Below the pieces are notes generated by a model that ran no database searches, was not told the origin of the DNA, and saw only the letters and a list, made by a program, of their open reading frames with translations. The translations under genes were made by a program, and so were the position numbers. DNA of 64,000 nucleotides, from NCBI GenBank assembly GCA_028456385.1, contig JALNQF010000126.1:1-64000 (forward strand), read 5' to 3'. Of this stretch, positions 1 to 11,779 are shown one piece after another. Origin of the DNA: Ophiosphaerella korrae. Lineage: Eukaryota; Ascomycota; Dothideomycetes; Pleosporales; Phaeosphaeriaceae. The number at the start of each line of letters is the position of its first letter. Position 1 is the stretch's first letter.

Positions 1-504
1 CCTCCCACAGCCGTACAGTGTTGTCGTCAGATGCCGACGCAACCAGCTGCCCGTCTGGCGAGAAGGCCACCGCCGTGACGCTATCAGAATGGCCCTCCAG
101 TGTGCTGCGACACGTTCCTGTTGCAACCTCCCACAGCCGTACAGTGTTGTCTAGAGATGCCGACGCAACCAGCTGCCCGTCTGGCGAGAAGGCCACCGCC
201 GTGACGCTATCAGAATGGCCCTCCAGTGTGCTGCGACACGTTCCTGTTGCAACCTCCCACAGCCGTACAGTGTTGTCTAGAGATGCCGACGCAACCAGCT
301 GCCCGTCTGGCGAGAAGGCCACCGCCGTGACGCTATCAGAATGGCCCTCCAGTGTGCTGCGACACGTTCCTGTTGCAGCCTCCCACAGCCGTACAGTGTT
401 GTCGTCAGATGCCGACGCAACCAGCTGCCCGTCTGGCGAGAAGGCCACCGCCGTGACATAGTCAGAATGGCCCTCCAGCGTGCTGCGACACGCATCCCAG
501 TCTG
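1..504 (-). repeat. Four near-identical 126-bp WD40 repeat units
   Basis: Units start at 1, 127, 253 and 379, with a period of exactly 126 bp (42 codons). Read on the minus strand each encodes one WD40 blade containing [13 protein letters not shown] and TVRLWE. The copies differ at only a few codons: Asp or Leu after the SAS of the blade (GAC in units at 1 and 379, CTA in units at 127 and 253), Tyr or Ser after HSD (Tyr only in the unit at 379), and Ala or Val after LWE. This is the pattern of concerted evolution with a few variable surface codons known from HNWD genes. The last unit (379-504) runs into the non-repeated linker at about 493. Confidence 0.95.
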
Positions 505-3031
505 ACTCTCTCATGGACAGCATCTCAACCTGCTGTGGCACTTGGCCCACATAAATTCGTCGTATTAGACTTGCCTCTGGTGCGAACACAAGTGCAGAGC
601 AATAGATCTGTAGTGGAGCATCTGCGAGTACGGATTGAAACCGCAGCACAAACCGCTTAGCGTCGCGGAGAAAGCTTAAAACATTGCTTGCTGAAAGCTA
701 TATTTTATGTTAGCCGAGCACTAAGTAAGAATTATGCGAAGCTCTTACGTCTGCAAGATCCTGAAGGCTGTTGATTAAGTGAACGCATCTGCTCGACTCT
801 CCCATGAGGCTCATAGCTTCGAGCCAGTGAAGGAAATGCTTCTGGAGAAAGATGTGTGTTGTATCTCCATCGGTAATGTCTTGCTGACTCTGCTTGAGAT
901 GACTAACCCAGTAACGACAGGCATACTGCAGTTCAGGTAACAGACTGCTAGCAACTGCCCTTTCGCTGATCTCGCTCCTTAGGATCCCAGGTCCGGAGAG
1001 GCTGCACATGTTCTGACGTAGGCCGTTTTGAGACATAAGCTTAAGGCAGCAGGATGCAAGGTTTTTGTGTGCATTTCTCTCGTCCACCCAGAACGGGCTC
1101 TTCCCTTGTTTCTGAGGATCAACGAGAAACTCGCGGAAAGACAAGTGCAGCAGCCTAATAGGAACCTCCTTGCAATCGGGAATACTAAGAACAGAGTGCA
1201 GAGAGTCGAGTCGATACCCAACCTCCTCTTGTGGGGTTTGAAGAAGGCATGCAAGTGAAGTAATAGAAAGCGGACTCTCTAGAACGACAATACTACCTAC
1301 TACTTCTCGGAACGTGTGAAGCCACTCTTCTTTCTCATCCTCTTCCTGCTCAACGAATAGCTGGTCTAGAATAGGGAGGTAGGTCCGGTCTAGCTGCGAA
1401 AAGGTCGCCTTTCGATACTGCAGAACCTTGTCTAAGTACGCCCTTGGGTTGCCTCCTTTTGTGCCAATATATCGACACACGGTAGTAGCATAGATGAACA
1501 GTGGCACAGCTAACTCGACTAGAGCCTCAATTTGGCATGCAGCCGGCCAGGTTGGGGCTAACATGCGCGCTTTTTGTATTGCACTAAGCTCATGTTTTAA
1601 AAAGAGTCGTATGTCATGTTTGATTGTATTCCTTGCGACTTCGTGCAGGACTAGGTCTTGGTATGTGCCGTTCGACATCTCCCTAAAACCGAGGCGAATA
1701 TGGAGCTCTGGCCGGCTGGTTACAATGATCCGTAACGGCATTGGTCGGATATCCTTCGTCTGAGCAAGCAGCCGAAGGATCGTTCGAATGTCTTGCTCTT
1801 GCTCACATTCGTCCAGCGCGTCTATTACTACAACACGCGCTAAGGCCTCCGAGCGAACCGCCTTTATCTCTAAGAGTGGCTGCAGGATTAGCTTCTCAAA
1901 CTGATCTTTTAGAGATCGCTGCGAAATGGCCGAGTCAGCGTTGAGTGCCTTTCTAATACCTGGTAGCATGCCTGGCTCACAGGCCACTAAGCTAGTAGCG
2001 ATAGTGGTAAAGAACCGTGAGGCGTTGCCGCGCTCGCCTTCGCCTCTCTTAAAGAAGAAACTTGCTCCTAGCTGACCGTGGCTGGCAAATGACTGCGCAA
2101 TTGTCCGCGCAATAGTAGACTTTCCCGTGCCAGCCATGCCACTCAGCCAGAATATAGGCTTACTACCCTTGTTCGCCCATTGTGTGATGTTGTACAGCAG
2201 CTTGGTGCGGGTGTTTGGTAGGCATCGTGCGTTGTGTTCTTCTGTATAGGAGTTGTAGGAAGCGCCTTCTGCGATAGCTAAGTTGATGGAGTATTGCTCT
2301 TTGACCTCTTTCTCCAATCGATACATGGCCTTCTGTCGCCCTTCGCCGTAGAGAGGCGGTATCTGCACGTCGAGAATGCCTAGAAGAGAGTATGCTGCGT
2401 CTTCCCCTCGTCTCGTATTGCGCCCTTTTGCCCACGACATTCGCTCATCTACAGTAAAGGAAGCCATTGAAGCTCCCTCAAGGGCTAGCATAGCAATCCC
2501 AGTAATATCATGAAGAGTCTGCATGAGTGATCGCTTATCGCCGAGCCGCTCCCCCTCGTTAGAGAAGAACTCAACCGACGCCGGAGCAAGGAGCTCTTGA
2601 AGCGTCCAACCTCGAGTGAACCATCTACTCTTCTTAATTGCTGGTTTTCGCCTATAACGCGCGTCGCTGTTTCCTTCGCAAGCACTGCTAGAAATATCAG
2701 AGAGATAGACGTAGCATCTCTCTGCATTCTTATACCAGCGAAACATGGAGATGATCGCTTCTGAAAGCTCTGTGTTGTTTGCCCTGTTGATACAGCAAGT
2801 ATCTATCCAGAAATAACCTATGTTGTCACGCGCAGCTTGTTGTGCACAGAACCTGATCTTGTTGTACCCCTTCTTGCTCTTCCCACTGTTCTTCACTAGG
2901 TCATCGAAAGTCACTTCTTCCCTCTCGTCCCACGTATGAGAGAGTATTGCATAGGGGGGAACCTCATCGTCGCCGACAATGTCCTCCGTCCATGCAAGCT
3001 CGCCGCCGGTTGACCAATATAATAATCGCAT
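1..3031 (-). CDS. HET-NACHT-WD40 (NLR-like) protein, 3' end outside window
   Basis: Predicted fungal nonself-recognition receptor of the HNWD type (as Podospora het-e/het-d/het-r). The model is complement(join(<1..697,749..3031)). The 51-nt intron 698-748 starts GTAAGA, contains CTAAC and ends TATAG; it keeps the frame and links the NACHT part to the WD40 part. From the start: a HET domain (YAILSHTW at about residue 27, then WIDTCCIN and [10 protein letters not shown]), then a NACHT NTPase with P-loop GMAGTGKST near residue 297-306 and Walker [11 protein letters not shown], a helical linker, and WD40 repeats beginning near position 493 and continuing past the window edge. I chose the methionine at 3031 because family members start MRLL; 3043 is four codons upstream in frame. 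In this family the HET domain is the cell-death effector and the WD40 repeats are the recognition part. No lesion is visible in the part present. The allelic specificity and total repeat number cannot be seen. Confidence 0.92.
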
Positions 3032-3043
3032 CGTGTCGTTCAC

Positions 3044-3801
3044 AGCATACTACAGACTAACGATTGTAGGCAAAAGATCGTTGGGGCATGACGCACCGCC
3101 TGTTCGATAAAGACAGCAGTCGTCGCTCGTGGGGGTTTCGTTGCGATTAGAGGCGGAAAAAGTACGATGTTTTGCGCGTTAGAGAAGTTCAGTGATCACA
3201 GCAGGTTCTGTCGTGGGTGCGCGGGATGGGAGGCGCAGCGTAGGTTGCGGACAAGGCTGCAGCATACAGAGCTGAGGAAACATCATGCATGAAACAGCCT
3301 GCATGCTTCAGCCACGTCAACAGATATCTCGCTTGGCTCATCAAGACGTGACAACACAAAAAATAAAGCGCAGATGTTATTGCACGAGACGCACACGCTG
3401 CAACCTGTGAGTTGACCATTCTAGGAATATGCGCGCGGTCCTAAAACATTCAGCACGTGACAGTTATATAAAATTGACGTCACGCTTTGAGTTTATTTAG
3501 AAAGGTGCAGGATTTACATGTCAACACCGCTGTAATTTTTCCTGTCGTAGGCTAGAGTTTCCAGTATATATCTCTAAAGAATAATAAGACGCTAACTGCT
3601 ACTCTAAATATACAGGGGAAGGAGTGGTAGGATACGAAAATGATATTTGCGTCCCAGCACGGAGGGTGTCCCAGCACACAAGGAGGGATATTATATTCCG
3701 GGCAAAACGTCCAGGCGCACCAGGCGATGCCAATACATGCTCCCAGCCCAATAACTCCCCACTTTACGCCTGTCTATCCCCAAGGGAAAAACACTAACAC
3801 C
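3044..3801. other. Intergenic, no gene seen
   Basis: This stretch holds the upstream region of the HNWD gene and the downstream region of the alpha/beta hydrolase. Short open frames here have no recognisable domain. An AT-rich part lies at about 3450-3630. I see no RNA gene or transposon. Confidence 0.5.
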
Positions 3802-5433
3802 TCACACCCCCCTCCGCATCTCCTCCATCTCCTCCAACATAACCCGATTAAACTGTTCCCACCCATCCAAATAAACATGATGCCCCGCCTTGCGAATGAT
3901 AACCACCTTTGCGCTCCCACGATCCTGCGCACCACCAACACGCTTCTTCTCAGCGAGAAGTTTTTCTTCCGCCGCAAACCCACCCGCAACATCCATCCAG
4001 TCGTGCTCGCCGTACATGAGCACAACCGGAATGCCATTTTCGACCTCCTGTTTCGACTCCGAAGGAAGCGGCTGTCGCCCCACGCCGGCAATCCGCCGAA
4101 TCAACGGACTGCGTGCGAAGGCGCCGGGTGCAAGAAGGTAGGCCAGTGCGTACTCGGAGCTGCCGCGCTGACGGAACAGCGCGTAGCTGTAGTCGTGTAG
4201 CGCCTGGGCTTCTTCCTCTGGCAGCATGGAGAAGCGGCGCGACGTCCAGCCCGAGACGAGGCGTGGGCCGAGCGGACCCGTCCAGCGCACGAAGGTGAAG
4301 AGCGAGATGAGGTTGGCTTCCCAGAGGTAGGTGAGCCAGGGGGGGAGGCGGGGGCGGGGGGGATCTTTGGCGTCTTGTGTAGTTTTTGAATCTTGTTTGG
4401 TGCGCTGGTTGAGGAAGTTGTTGTTGTCGGTGGTGGTAGATGCGTCTTGTGTGAATTCGTTGGGGAGTGTGGAGGAAGTGGGATCTGGCAGGTCGTCGGC
4501 CACGGCGTAAGGGTCCTCGGGGATGCCGACTGGGGACGCGAGGATGAGTTTGTTCAAGTGGCCCGGGTATTTGAGCGCATATGCGACGGCGAGGTAGCCG
4601 CCTAGACTGTGGCCCAGCAGCGTGAATTTGTCGAGGCCGCGCTTGATGCGCCACTCCTCCAGCGCGTCGATGAACCACGACTCGGCCTCTGCAATCTTGC
4701 CGTCCTTATCCTTGGCATGGATCTTAAAGTTGGGTCGGGTGCTCCTGCCCATGCCTAGGAGATCAAGCGCGTATACCTTCCACCCCTCGGCGCGCGACAG
4801 CGCTTCGAAGTTGCGGTAGAAAAATCCCAGACCCGCGCCGTAGCCGTGCAGCATGACGAGGTTCTCTTCGACGTGCTCGCCCACGCGCTCGACGGAGAAT
4901 TCGTTCAGCGCGCGGCCCTTGCCGCTCAGCTCAACCATCTGCGAGTTCCATCGGCGCGGCCCGTGGGGGTCGTCGAGGCCAGTGGTGGTGTGTGCTTGCG
5001 GCGGCCGAGGGGGCGCAGCGAGGTCGGCGGCAGAGGGGGCGGCGGTGACGGGCGCGGAGCCTGTCTGTGTATGTGTGGGGGGTTTTTGGAGATGGGGGAT
5101 GAAGGAAAGAACGCGGTGCTCGGTGGCCATGGGCGAGTGGCCAGCCCACCACTGGCTGAAGCCCTCGGATGCGCTCAATGGGAACCATCGCGCGATTCTG
5201 CCCGGCTCTTGCCCCTCTTTCGCCCGCTGGCTCGCTAGCATGGGCTGTTGGCCGCGCGCCTTTACGTCTTCGCTTGCGTCTTCCTGGGCGGCCATTGTCG
5301 CGTTGCTTTTCGACTCGATCCTGATGGGCGGGCTGCTGAGGCTCAATCCGAGGTAGCTGGCGCCTCCAAAGCCTGCTGCCTTGTGAAGGATGCTCGTTGC
5401 GCGTGGTCGGGCCTGCAAATATAATCGCAGCAT
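3802..5433 (-). CDS. Alpha/beta hydrolase of the CGI-58/ABHD5 - CLD1/ICT1 type
   Basis: Intronless frame, 543 aa from the methionine at 5433; a start at 5523 would add 30 residues. The fold is read from HGYGAGLGFFYRNF, DLLGMGRSTRP, the nucleophile elbow GHSLGG (Ser codon 4606-4608, about residue 276), the acid region VVLMYGEHDWMD and the C-terminal HHVYLD. The last fits the HX4D motif of the CGI-58 group, which includes yeast Cld1 (mitochondrial cardiolipin deacylase) and Ict1. The N-terminus (MLRLYLQARPRATS) is basic and lacks acidic residues, so mitochondrial import is plausible. An insertion rich in D, S, T, N and P (about residues 305-360) separates core and cap. A phospholipid acyl hydrolase or acyltransferase role follows from the family; the exact substrate is inference. 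No lesions. Confidence 0.88.
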   Translation of the reverse strand: MLRLYLQARPRATSILHKAAGFGGASYLGLSLSSPPIRIESKSNATMAAQEDASEDVKARGQQPMLASQRAKEGQEPGRIARWFPLSASEGFSQWWAGHSPMATEHRVLSFIPHLQKPPTHTQTGSAPVTAAPSAADLAAPPRPPQAHTTTGLDDPHGPRRWNSQMVELSGKGRALNEFSVERVGEHVEENLVMLHGYGAGLGFFYRNFEALSRAEGWKVYALDLLGMGRSTRPNFKIHAKDKDGKIAEAESWFIDALEEWRIKRGLDKFTLLGHSLGGYLAVAYALKYPGHLNKLILASPVGIPEDPYAVADDLPDPTSSTLPNEFTQDASTTTDNNNFLNQRTKQDSKTTQDAKDPPRPRLPPWLTYLWEANLISLFTFVRWTGPLGPRLVSGWTSRRFSMLPEEEAQALHDYSYALFRQRGSSEYALAYLLAPGAFARSPLIRRIAGVGRQPLPSESKQEVENGIPVVLMYGEHDWMDVAGGFAAEEKLLAEKKRVGGAQDRGSAKVVIIRKAGHHVYLDGWEQFNRVMLEEMEEMRRGV

Positions 5434-5523
5434 TCGCCACGGGCGTATGTGCGGTTGTAGAATGATGGCGGTGGTAAAAGCCGACCAACACCTCAGGATA
5501 GTCCTGAGGCGCTGCTGCGACAC

Positions 5524-7694
5524 GTTTGATATTTATCGAGTGCTGACGTCGTCGTGGCTAGTTGACGTTGACCCGGAGTTAACCACAATGACCGCCGAGT
5601 TAACTTTGCGCTGATGTCGGACGAAGAGTTGCACCGTCACTCGGCCCAATTTCTGCTCCGTTGTCCAAGTGGTGGTAATTGCGGTCAAGAGCTGAAAGAC
5701 TTCAATTCGGATGAATAGGTAGTCAATCGTTGTTAGGCATCCGAGGCCGTCATGGCCCAAACGAGAGGACACATGTGACCTGCGACGCGTTTTAGAGGTA
5801 CAAGTGACCCGCCATGGTGACTTCTTATGCCCTTTGCGTCATGGTCTGGATATTTTCCTTCCTGCTCAACAGTCCAACAATGCCCTGCCCCTCATGTCGC
5901 TATCTCTATCAGCCCCGCATTGGTGGACTAGATAATCGACAACTTTGGTTAACAGCCTTCAACTGACAAGCGTTGGCCAATCAGAGGCCAGGAGACCGCC
6001 ACACTAGCAAAGTACACGGCCATAAGCCTCTCAACCCTCAACTCTATGATTTGGCACAGCAGCGAATCACGTCGGCCCACATCAAAATTATGTCCTCAAC
6101 ATGAAAATGTCATCTTCCCCCTACATCTTACCTATAGTCAATACTTAGGGGAATGGAAAATACCAGATAAGAGATGCAGAGGCAACAAATAATAGTCATG
6201 TGCTTCATAATTCACGCACTTTTGTGCACGCCGAGGGCGCACTAAAACTACAAGTGTGGAATGCATCCTTTGCATCCTTTGCATCCTGGGTGCGTATACG
6301 GGCAGTGCGTATAAATCCCAGAGGTTAGTATACCTAGCTTGGTAGAAAGAAATAGGCCTTGTGAGCCGTTGTGCACAGCAGGTTTACTAATACTGCTAGC
6401 CTTATCCATTCCCGCTACTACATCAAGCCCCAAATAAGCCACAAGAGACATGGCTCCTCCAGTAGTACCTCCTAGAGGTTTTTGATAGCCATCACCGCGT
6501 TCACCCCACGAGCAAAAAAATCTATTTATTGAAGCCGACCATCTTCAGCTAATGCAAAAGGTTCAAGCCTTGTTTTGAATACGATAACATAACCGGGTTC
6601 GAGTAGCCTCTTAGTCTAAGCCGCGTTTCCATTGCATAGCTCCCAGGTGGAAGGAAATGATCCATTTTGATTCCGCGTCCGCACACCCTTCAAGCGAACA
6701 CTGTCTTTAATGCACTCACATACGTGAAAGAGGCTTTTTAGTCGTTGATGTTACGAACCCAGGGCATCAAGAGGCACTCTGCGCAAACATCATCGATCGC
6801 TTCGAATCTCCCAATGATATCAGAAAAGCTATTCTCGAGGCTAGAGTGATTATTGTAGGATAAAAATACAATAGCGGTTTCTGATAAGCGGCCTAATACC
6901 TCCGTTCCCTCAAATATCTATCAATCTTTCATCCTGGACCATATGGAGAAATAGGTATAAGTTTGTACGTACGACCAACGACTCTTTACAGGCTTCCTAC
7001 GCATACATGAATATATTCTGTAGGTTGTTAGAGTGTGCCTATTTCGAAATGTAAATGCCGAAGATAGTATTGCGCAGCAAAATATTCTTAATTAGTAGTT
7101 TTATAAGTTGGAATAATAAAGAGGACAACGTAGCAGAGCCTTATTAATAATTTTTTTAGATAAGGGATAGGCTGAGGCTTGCTTTTGTGAGCAACGTGCA
7201 CAGTTGAGATACAACTGTAGGTAGTTAATCCCTCTGCTACGCCACTTGGTTCGCTATACGATGTATTTGAGGACAAATTTGTGTGATGGTTGTAGGGCAA
7301 TAGCCTATAACTGATCTGCGTCATTTCATATATGTGATCCATGTTCCCACTGCGGTTACTCTGCACTAACTATCTATGGAGTTGGCTTTGATGTCGGAGA
7401 CTCTGTGCACAAACGCAGCACCCGCAGCACCTACTATAATTTTGCAGTCACCGTTTCCGCTACCCTCTGTCATCCAATCTCAGCCGAGATACGGTGCAAC
7501 ACGATCGCAGATTATAACCTACACTATGACTCATGTTCTCCGGCGCCCCTTCTGCAGCCAAGCACATGAGCGGACACACCATTTTTGAGCACCCTTGCTA
7601 CCGATAGGACTTTTGCGCCTTTTAAACTACAGATCCAAACTAACTACATGTTCAACCAACTATACGTTCAACTTTTTAGCGACCACAATATATA
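5524..7694. other. Intergenic, no gene seen
   Basis: About 2.2 kb without a supportable gene. A short direct repeat of TTTGCATCC lies at about 6264-6290. Many in-frame stops and moderate AT content suggest old, decayed sequence. A T-loop-like string near 6595 was checked for a tRNA and rejected. Confidence 0.5.
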
Positions 7695-7905
7695 TTGTGG
7701 TGTAGCAGGACCGCACGTGATCGGTGAGGCTTAGGTCAGCATTGCGGCTCTGTGTGGGCACCGATAAAGGATCGGATGGAGCAGATAGCCACCGACACCA
7801 ACTCGTCATGTAACTACTCAAGCTATATATTCCAACTCATCTCGCCGACCGCGGGCCGCCACCTGCCTCCTACTTCTACGTGCATCCTACGATGCCACAA
7901 TATAC
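7695..7905. repeat. Dispersed repeat, copy 1 (about 210 bp)
   Basis: This segment begins TATTGTGGTGTAGCAGGACC and ends in CTACGTGCATCCTACGATGCC. It matches 17928-18137 almost end to end, with differences that are largely C/T and G/A transitions, and more weakly 17796-17927. The start codon of the C2H2-like frame lies inside it. Nature unknown: a decayed element or the shared 5' part of a gene family. Confidence 0.75.
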
Positions 7906-8237
7906 GCAGGCGACGATACCTACACGAGCTCGATTGGAACCAACATCGCGAGATTCATCTAATTTATCCAGACATTATCCACGGTCCCGTGTTCTTATCT
8001 AGCATGCTTGTAGCGCCTCCTCGGTGCCCTTTCTGCATTCAAAGAGGCACATCCATGCTAGTCAAGGAGCAAGATGACTATGTTGAGCATGTTGAAGAAC
8101 ACGTTCGAGAGTGCATAGATGTGAGCAGCGACGCAAGGATGCAATGCCCTAGCTATTCTTGCGAAGTGAGTCTGCTTACGGGAAATGGGATGATGAATCA
8201 ATTAGACATTGTGCACGGAATCGACTTATCTTCATAG
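7752..8237 (+). pseudogene. C2H2-finger-like reading frame, probably a gene remnant
   Basis: 161-codon frame. Its C-terminal half has CPFC at about residue 97, then HVEEHVREC and, about 12 residues on, CPSYSC followed by DIVHGIDL. This spacing (CPFC, paired His, CP-x3-C, HGI) resembles fungal proteins with repeated C2H2-type fingers in which a glutamate-rich linker holds the His pair. The N-terminal 50 codons lie within a dispersed repeat also found at 17.9 kb, where no such finger follows. No upstream domain of the family is visible, so I read it as a fragment or pseudogene rather than a full gene. It could also be a chance open frame joined to a real finger exon. Confidence 0.4.
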
Positions 8238-9135
8238 TTCTAAAGATCTTCGGGAATCCTTCTATCAACCCTTTCAAGTAACCTCTGTAACAGTTTACGG
8301 TCTTCATGCACGCTGCCTTCGCGATTCTCTTTCAGTGTTCCCAGAACGATACCGGGTAGCCGAGGCTGATAATTCTAATATCATTTGCGCAACGTCTTTG
8401 ACCGATACTGGCAAAGACCTCGAATGTAGGCGGCTTACTTGCCCTCTTTTTGGGCTCGATTATTACGCTGCGTGAATTTGAGCGCCAGTTCTGCCATGTC
8501 TCAAAACTCTGACCCAGGCGCATGTTATGGTACGGAGTTTGCCAACCGAGAGACATCGGCACTCCATCTCGATGTTCGCTCTCTCCTTGACAATCGAAGA
8601 AGAGTAGCTTGTCTCGCTGGCAACCGAAGCCGTCTTGCTGGCAATTGTGTAAGAGAAAAGCTCACCCGCGCAATCCTCTAGACCAAACCGTGTCCTCGAA
8701 GAGACTTCTTTGCAAGATGTGCTGTTCGCGAAGACTGGCAGCGTCGTATACAACTTGCGAATGATGAATGTTATCAGGCGCCATATCTCTAAGCGATTCT
8801 ATCAATCTCTTGCCTTTTATTCTATCAATGATTCGATGCGTCCACAATATATCGATTGTGAGTATGATAGCGACTTAGAAGTATTAACAATGCATAATCG
8901 ATATATCCAGCACTTACCCTCTTTACATAAGAAGTATAGATCTGTGCACAGGTGCGGAAAGACACTGCCCACCACTGCTTAGCGTGGGTATACATTTGAC
9001 TGCTGGGAACACGTTGCTAATGACGAGATAGCTTCAGCGCAGCGATCAATGAGCAAAGTAGTGTCAGGGGCAAGGAGGCCGACTTGTAGGAATAGCAAGG
9101 ACGGGGGTGAGGTCATGCACAAAGAATATATTCGT
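8238..9135. other. No recognisable gene
   Basis: Several short frames overlap on both strands here, but none shows a known motif. The stretch may be the decayed downstream part of the C2H2-like gene. Confidence 0.4.
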
Positions 9136-9825
9136 TTACCTAGTTATGATATTCGCAGGTCCAAGGTCTGCGTAATAGAAAACGAAGCGCGAGCAATCCA
9201 TCCTAAGTGTTTTATATTTATTTTCAACGTCTCCAGAGTCATCGTCTCCACGCGGCCTAAGATAGTACTCCGGTATGTTTTGGTTGTCTATACTCCGAAG
9301 TCGCTTGCCTTCCCATTGAGCCATCTCTTGACACAAAGCCGTGATAGCATTCGCATAGTGAGAAAGCAATTTTCCCGCTATCGTGCGCTAGGCACTATCT
9401 AGCGTTCGGCCTGGTTGCCTTCGAAGGAAAAGATAGGACCAGTTATTGTCTTCTGCGTGGTACAGTACTTCAGGCACTTCAAAACTGGGCCTTTTATGCC
9501 TGAAATACTCCAACTTTGCCTACTCTGGCGTGACAACTTTCTTGATCTTGCACAAAACATGGCACCCCACTGCCCAGACGAAAGACCCATCCGAGGCCGC
9601 AAGCACTAGCGTGACATGGGGGCTATCCGGTAGAAGCGTTGTTAGCGGAGGAGACGCAGACGTGCAAGTTATCGTGTAACTCGAGCTATCACTTTCTTCG
9701 TTCCAGGTAGCTATATCCGAATAATGGTTCAATCGATACAATGTGAGGCCACCAAGAAACCAGGTATTCGAATCGATTTGTTCCAGCGGGTTGGCGGTTT
9801 TAGTCAATTGGCGCGTTGCAATCAT
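9136..9825 (-). pseudogene. Aminoglycoside-phosphotransferase (APH)-family pseudogene
   Basis: One reading frame from 9825 to 9136 carries the pattern of the fungal APH family: NTWFLGGLTLYRLNHYSD, then VWAVGCHVLCKIKK with the ATP-lysine region, RPSFEVPEVLYHAEDNNWSY, and near the end YYADLGPANIIT, equivalent to the catalytic HADLGPTNIL loop (His replaced by Tyr, catalytic Asp and Asn kept). Two TAG codons break the frame, at 9520-9522 and at 9388-9390; the second lies where the family has Trp (TGG to TAG). A possible GTAAAC intron donor follows the catalytic loop, and no clear 3' end was found. Family members act on small molecules, often unknown ones. I consider it inactive. Confidence 0.8.
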
Positions 9826-10868
9826 AATACCACTATTTAGCTTGACTATAATTCGAAGCTACAGAGAAGTTATTGAACATTATTAGGCACGACACACAGA
9901 GGTAAAGGAGAGCTGTCTATAGAGAGGGAGCACTAGTTAGCGTAGTCTAAGATACACGCAAGCTAATCATGTTTTCAGTTTGTGTCCAGCCAGTCACTGA
10001 TCGGTCTGATGGTCCTCGCATATGGTATGCATTTATGCTCCGTGTTCATCTATTATAAATAACTCTGAAAGAATTATAGAAGCCTCCTCATTTCCAAATC
10101 TTCTAACCCGAATCTGTAATGAGAACTGTGACCTAAGCCTGACCAAGCGAAAAGTTTAGAGTGGGCTCCGTTGCTATTGAATACCTTATCCTATGGTTAT
10201 GACCTAACTCTCAACGAAACAGGTAAGGCATTCACGATATCGTGCATTCCCGGTGCATAACTTAGTCACTTGCAATTTCACATGTGTATCACACAATGCC
10301 GAATTATAATGTCAATGATTATTGTATCTGTTGAGAGGCACATTTGCTGCGCGTTCTCATTTGTAAGTTGGCATCTAGAGCAGACCTCCAGACAGCTTGG
10401 CTGATTCTTCAATTAGATCGGAGAACAAACCTAAAGGTTAATCTCTTGGTCCCAAACTAGAAATACTGAGGTGTACTCTCTATTTGATCTGTTGATCATG
10501 GCTGATACGTCTAATCCACTTCGCCCTTTGGCGGCCTATCCGTCTACGCCTTCAATGTCGCGCCTAACAAGTCTCGTGGTTATATTACACGTGTACCATT
10601 GTCGTCAACAGCGAAATAGATTTGAAAAAAGATTTACACGACGATGTTGGAAGGGTTGTTTCAGTGCTCGCGATTAGCGGTCCGAGTGACCTTCAGCCAC
10701 TAATGGAGTATGACTAAGGCGTGACAAAGCCTAGCCTATGGCTGTGCAATCATTACGTCAGCACATCATGGGCTCCTGTTATCCTCACCGACTCTCCAAC
10801 AGTTTTCGTCTACCCTCTGCATATCCCGCATAACGCCTTCTGCTCTTAACCCAGACTGCTCAAATACA
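9826..10868. other. Intergenic, no gene seen
   Basis: About 1 kb. A 68-codon frame at 10471-10677 has no recognisable domain. It may contain the promoter of the kinase-like gene that follows. Confidence 0.45.
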
Positions 10869-11779
10869 ATGCGTATTGAGAAGGACGAGAAAGGCCAAGA
10901 GATCGTTGTTACATGGGCTCTCAATCCGCGAGGCACCGAGCTTTTGACTTGGGGCGGATCAGGCCATATTTTTTATTGGCCGGAGAATGCAACGGAAGTT
11001 ATGAAACTTCCAACGACAGATCCGAGTTCTATAGAGATATTGAAATTGAGAAACGCATCTACAAATGTCTAGGAAGCCATCCGAACATTGTACCTTGTCT
11101 CCGAATCACCGAAACTGGTCCAGTCTCAGTATGCGCTGAGCATATTGTTCTCAAACGCGCCGAGCATGGCACTATTCGCCAGTACTTTCTCAATGGCGGC
11201 ACCGCAACAGTAGATGAACGTATCAAATGGTGCCGAGACATTGCAAAGGCTGTTCAGTACGTTCACGATCATGATATCAGGCACGGCGATATAGGCGGCC
11301 AAAATAGTCTCCTAGATTCATCAAGGACGGTTTTGCTGTGTGATTTTTCTGGATCTGGCATTGATGGAAATCCCCCCAAAGTCAGGGCGGAAGAAGGTTT
11401 CAAGCATCCAGTTCTTGAAGAAAACTGGAAGGGAACTATGCGGTCAGAGCTACATGCTCTGGGGTCGACAATTTATGAGATCATCACTTCCAAAAGGCCA
11501 CATTACGAACTTCAAGACTGGATGGTCAATTGGATTCGAGAGCGTAACTATCCAGGCGTTGCAGACAATTTTGTCGAGGGTTGGATGGTTCAACTCTGGC
11601 TCCAAGAAGGCATTTACCCAGACGTCTCTGAGGTCAAGCTTGGAGATATCATTTCCAAATGTTGGAAGGGTCAGTTCAACTCCGCAGAAGAGGTAGCGCA
11701 ATGCATTCAAAACGAGATGAGTTCGTCCTCCCTTTCTTATGCAGTTGAACTATCTAACACTGTTCTTTTGGGGAATTGA
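10869..11779 (+). pseudogene. Fungal protein-kinase-like gene with one frameshift
   Basis: The first frame starts at the ATG at 10869 and carries the nucleotide-binding part: GGSGHIFYWPENATEVMKLP, with glycine loop and likely ATP-binding lysine. At about 11005-11025 the reading must move by one base (a 1-nt deletion relative to the parent would explain it) into the frame that continues with EKRIYKCLGSHPNIV, the catalytic loop RHGDIGGQNSLLD, the metal site CDFSGS in place of DFG, ALGSTIYEIIT, and a conserved CWKGQF near the end. HGD and DFSGS are typical of a large fungus-specific kinase-like group. No intron of usual size can bridge the frames. Substrate unknown. Either a recent pseudogene or a one-base assembly error. 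Confidence 0.75.

Noticed and set aside
18..461. 147-codon plus-strand frame with three-fold repeats
   Set aside because: It is the antisense of the WD40 repeats; the minus strand gives the real WD40 blades, and a 126-bp period keeps the antisense frame open by itself.
3640..4200. 186-codon plus-strand frame
   Set aside because: Mostly antisense to the alpha/beta hydrolase, with no motif of its own.
4931..5491. 186-codon minus frame overlapping the hydrolase
   Set aside because: Arg/His/Pro-rich shadow frame in GC-rich coding DNA; the overlapping frame carries the hydrolase motifs.
6585..6610. tRNA T-loop-like string (GGTTCGAG)
   Set aside because: The flanking bases do not pair as a T stem and no matching D, anticodon or acceptor arms are present.
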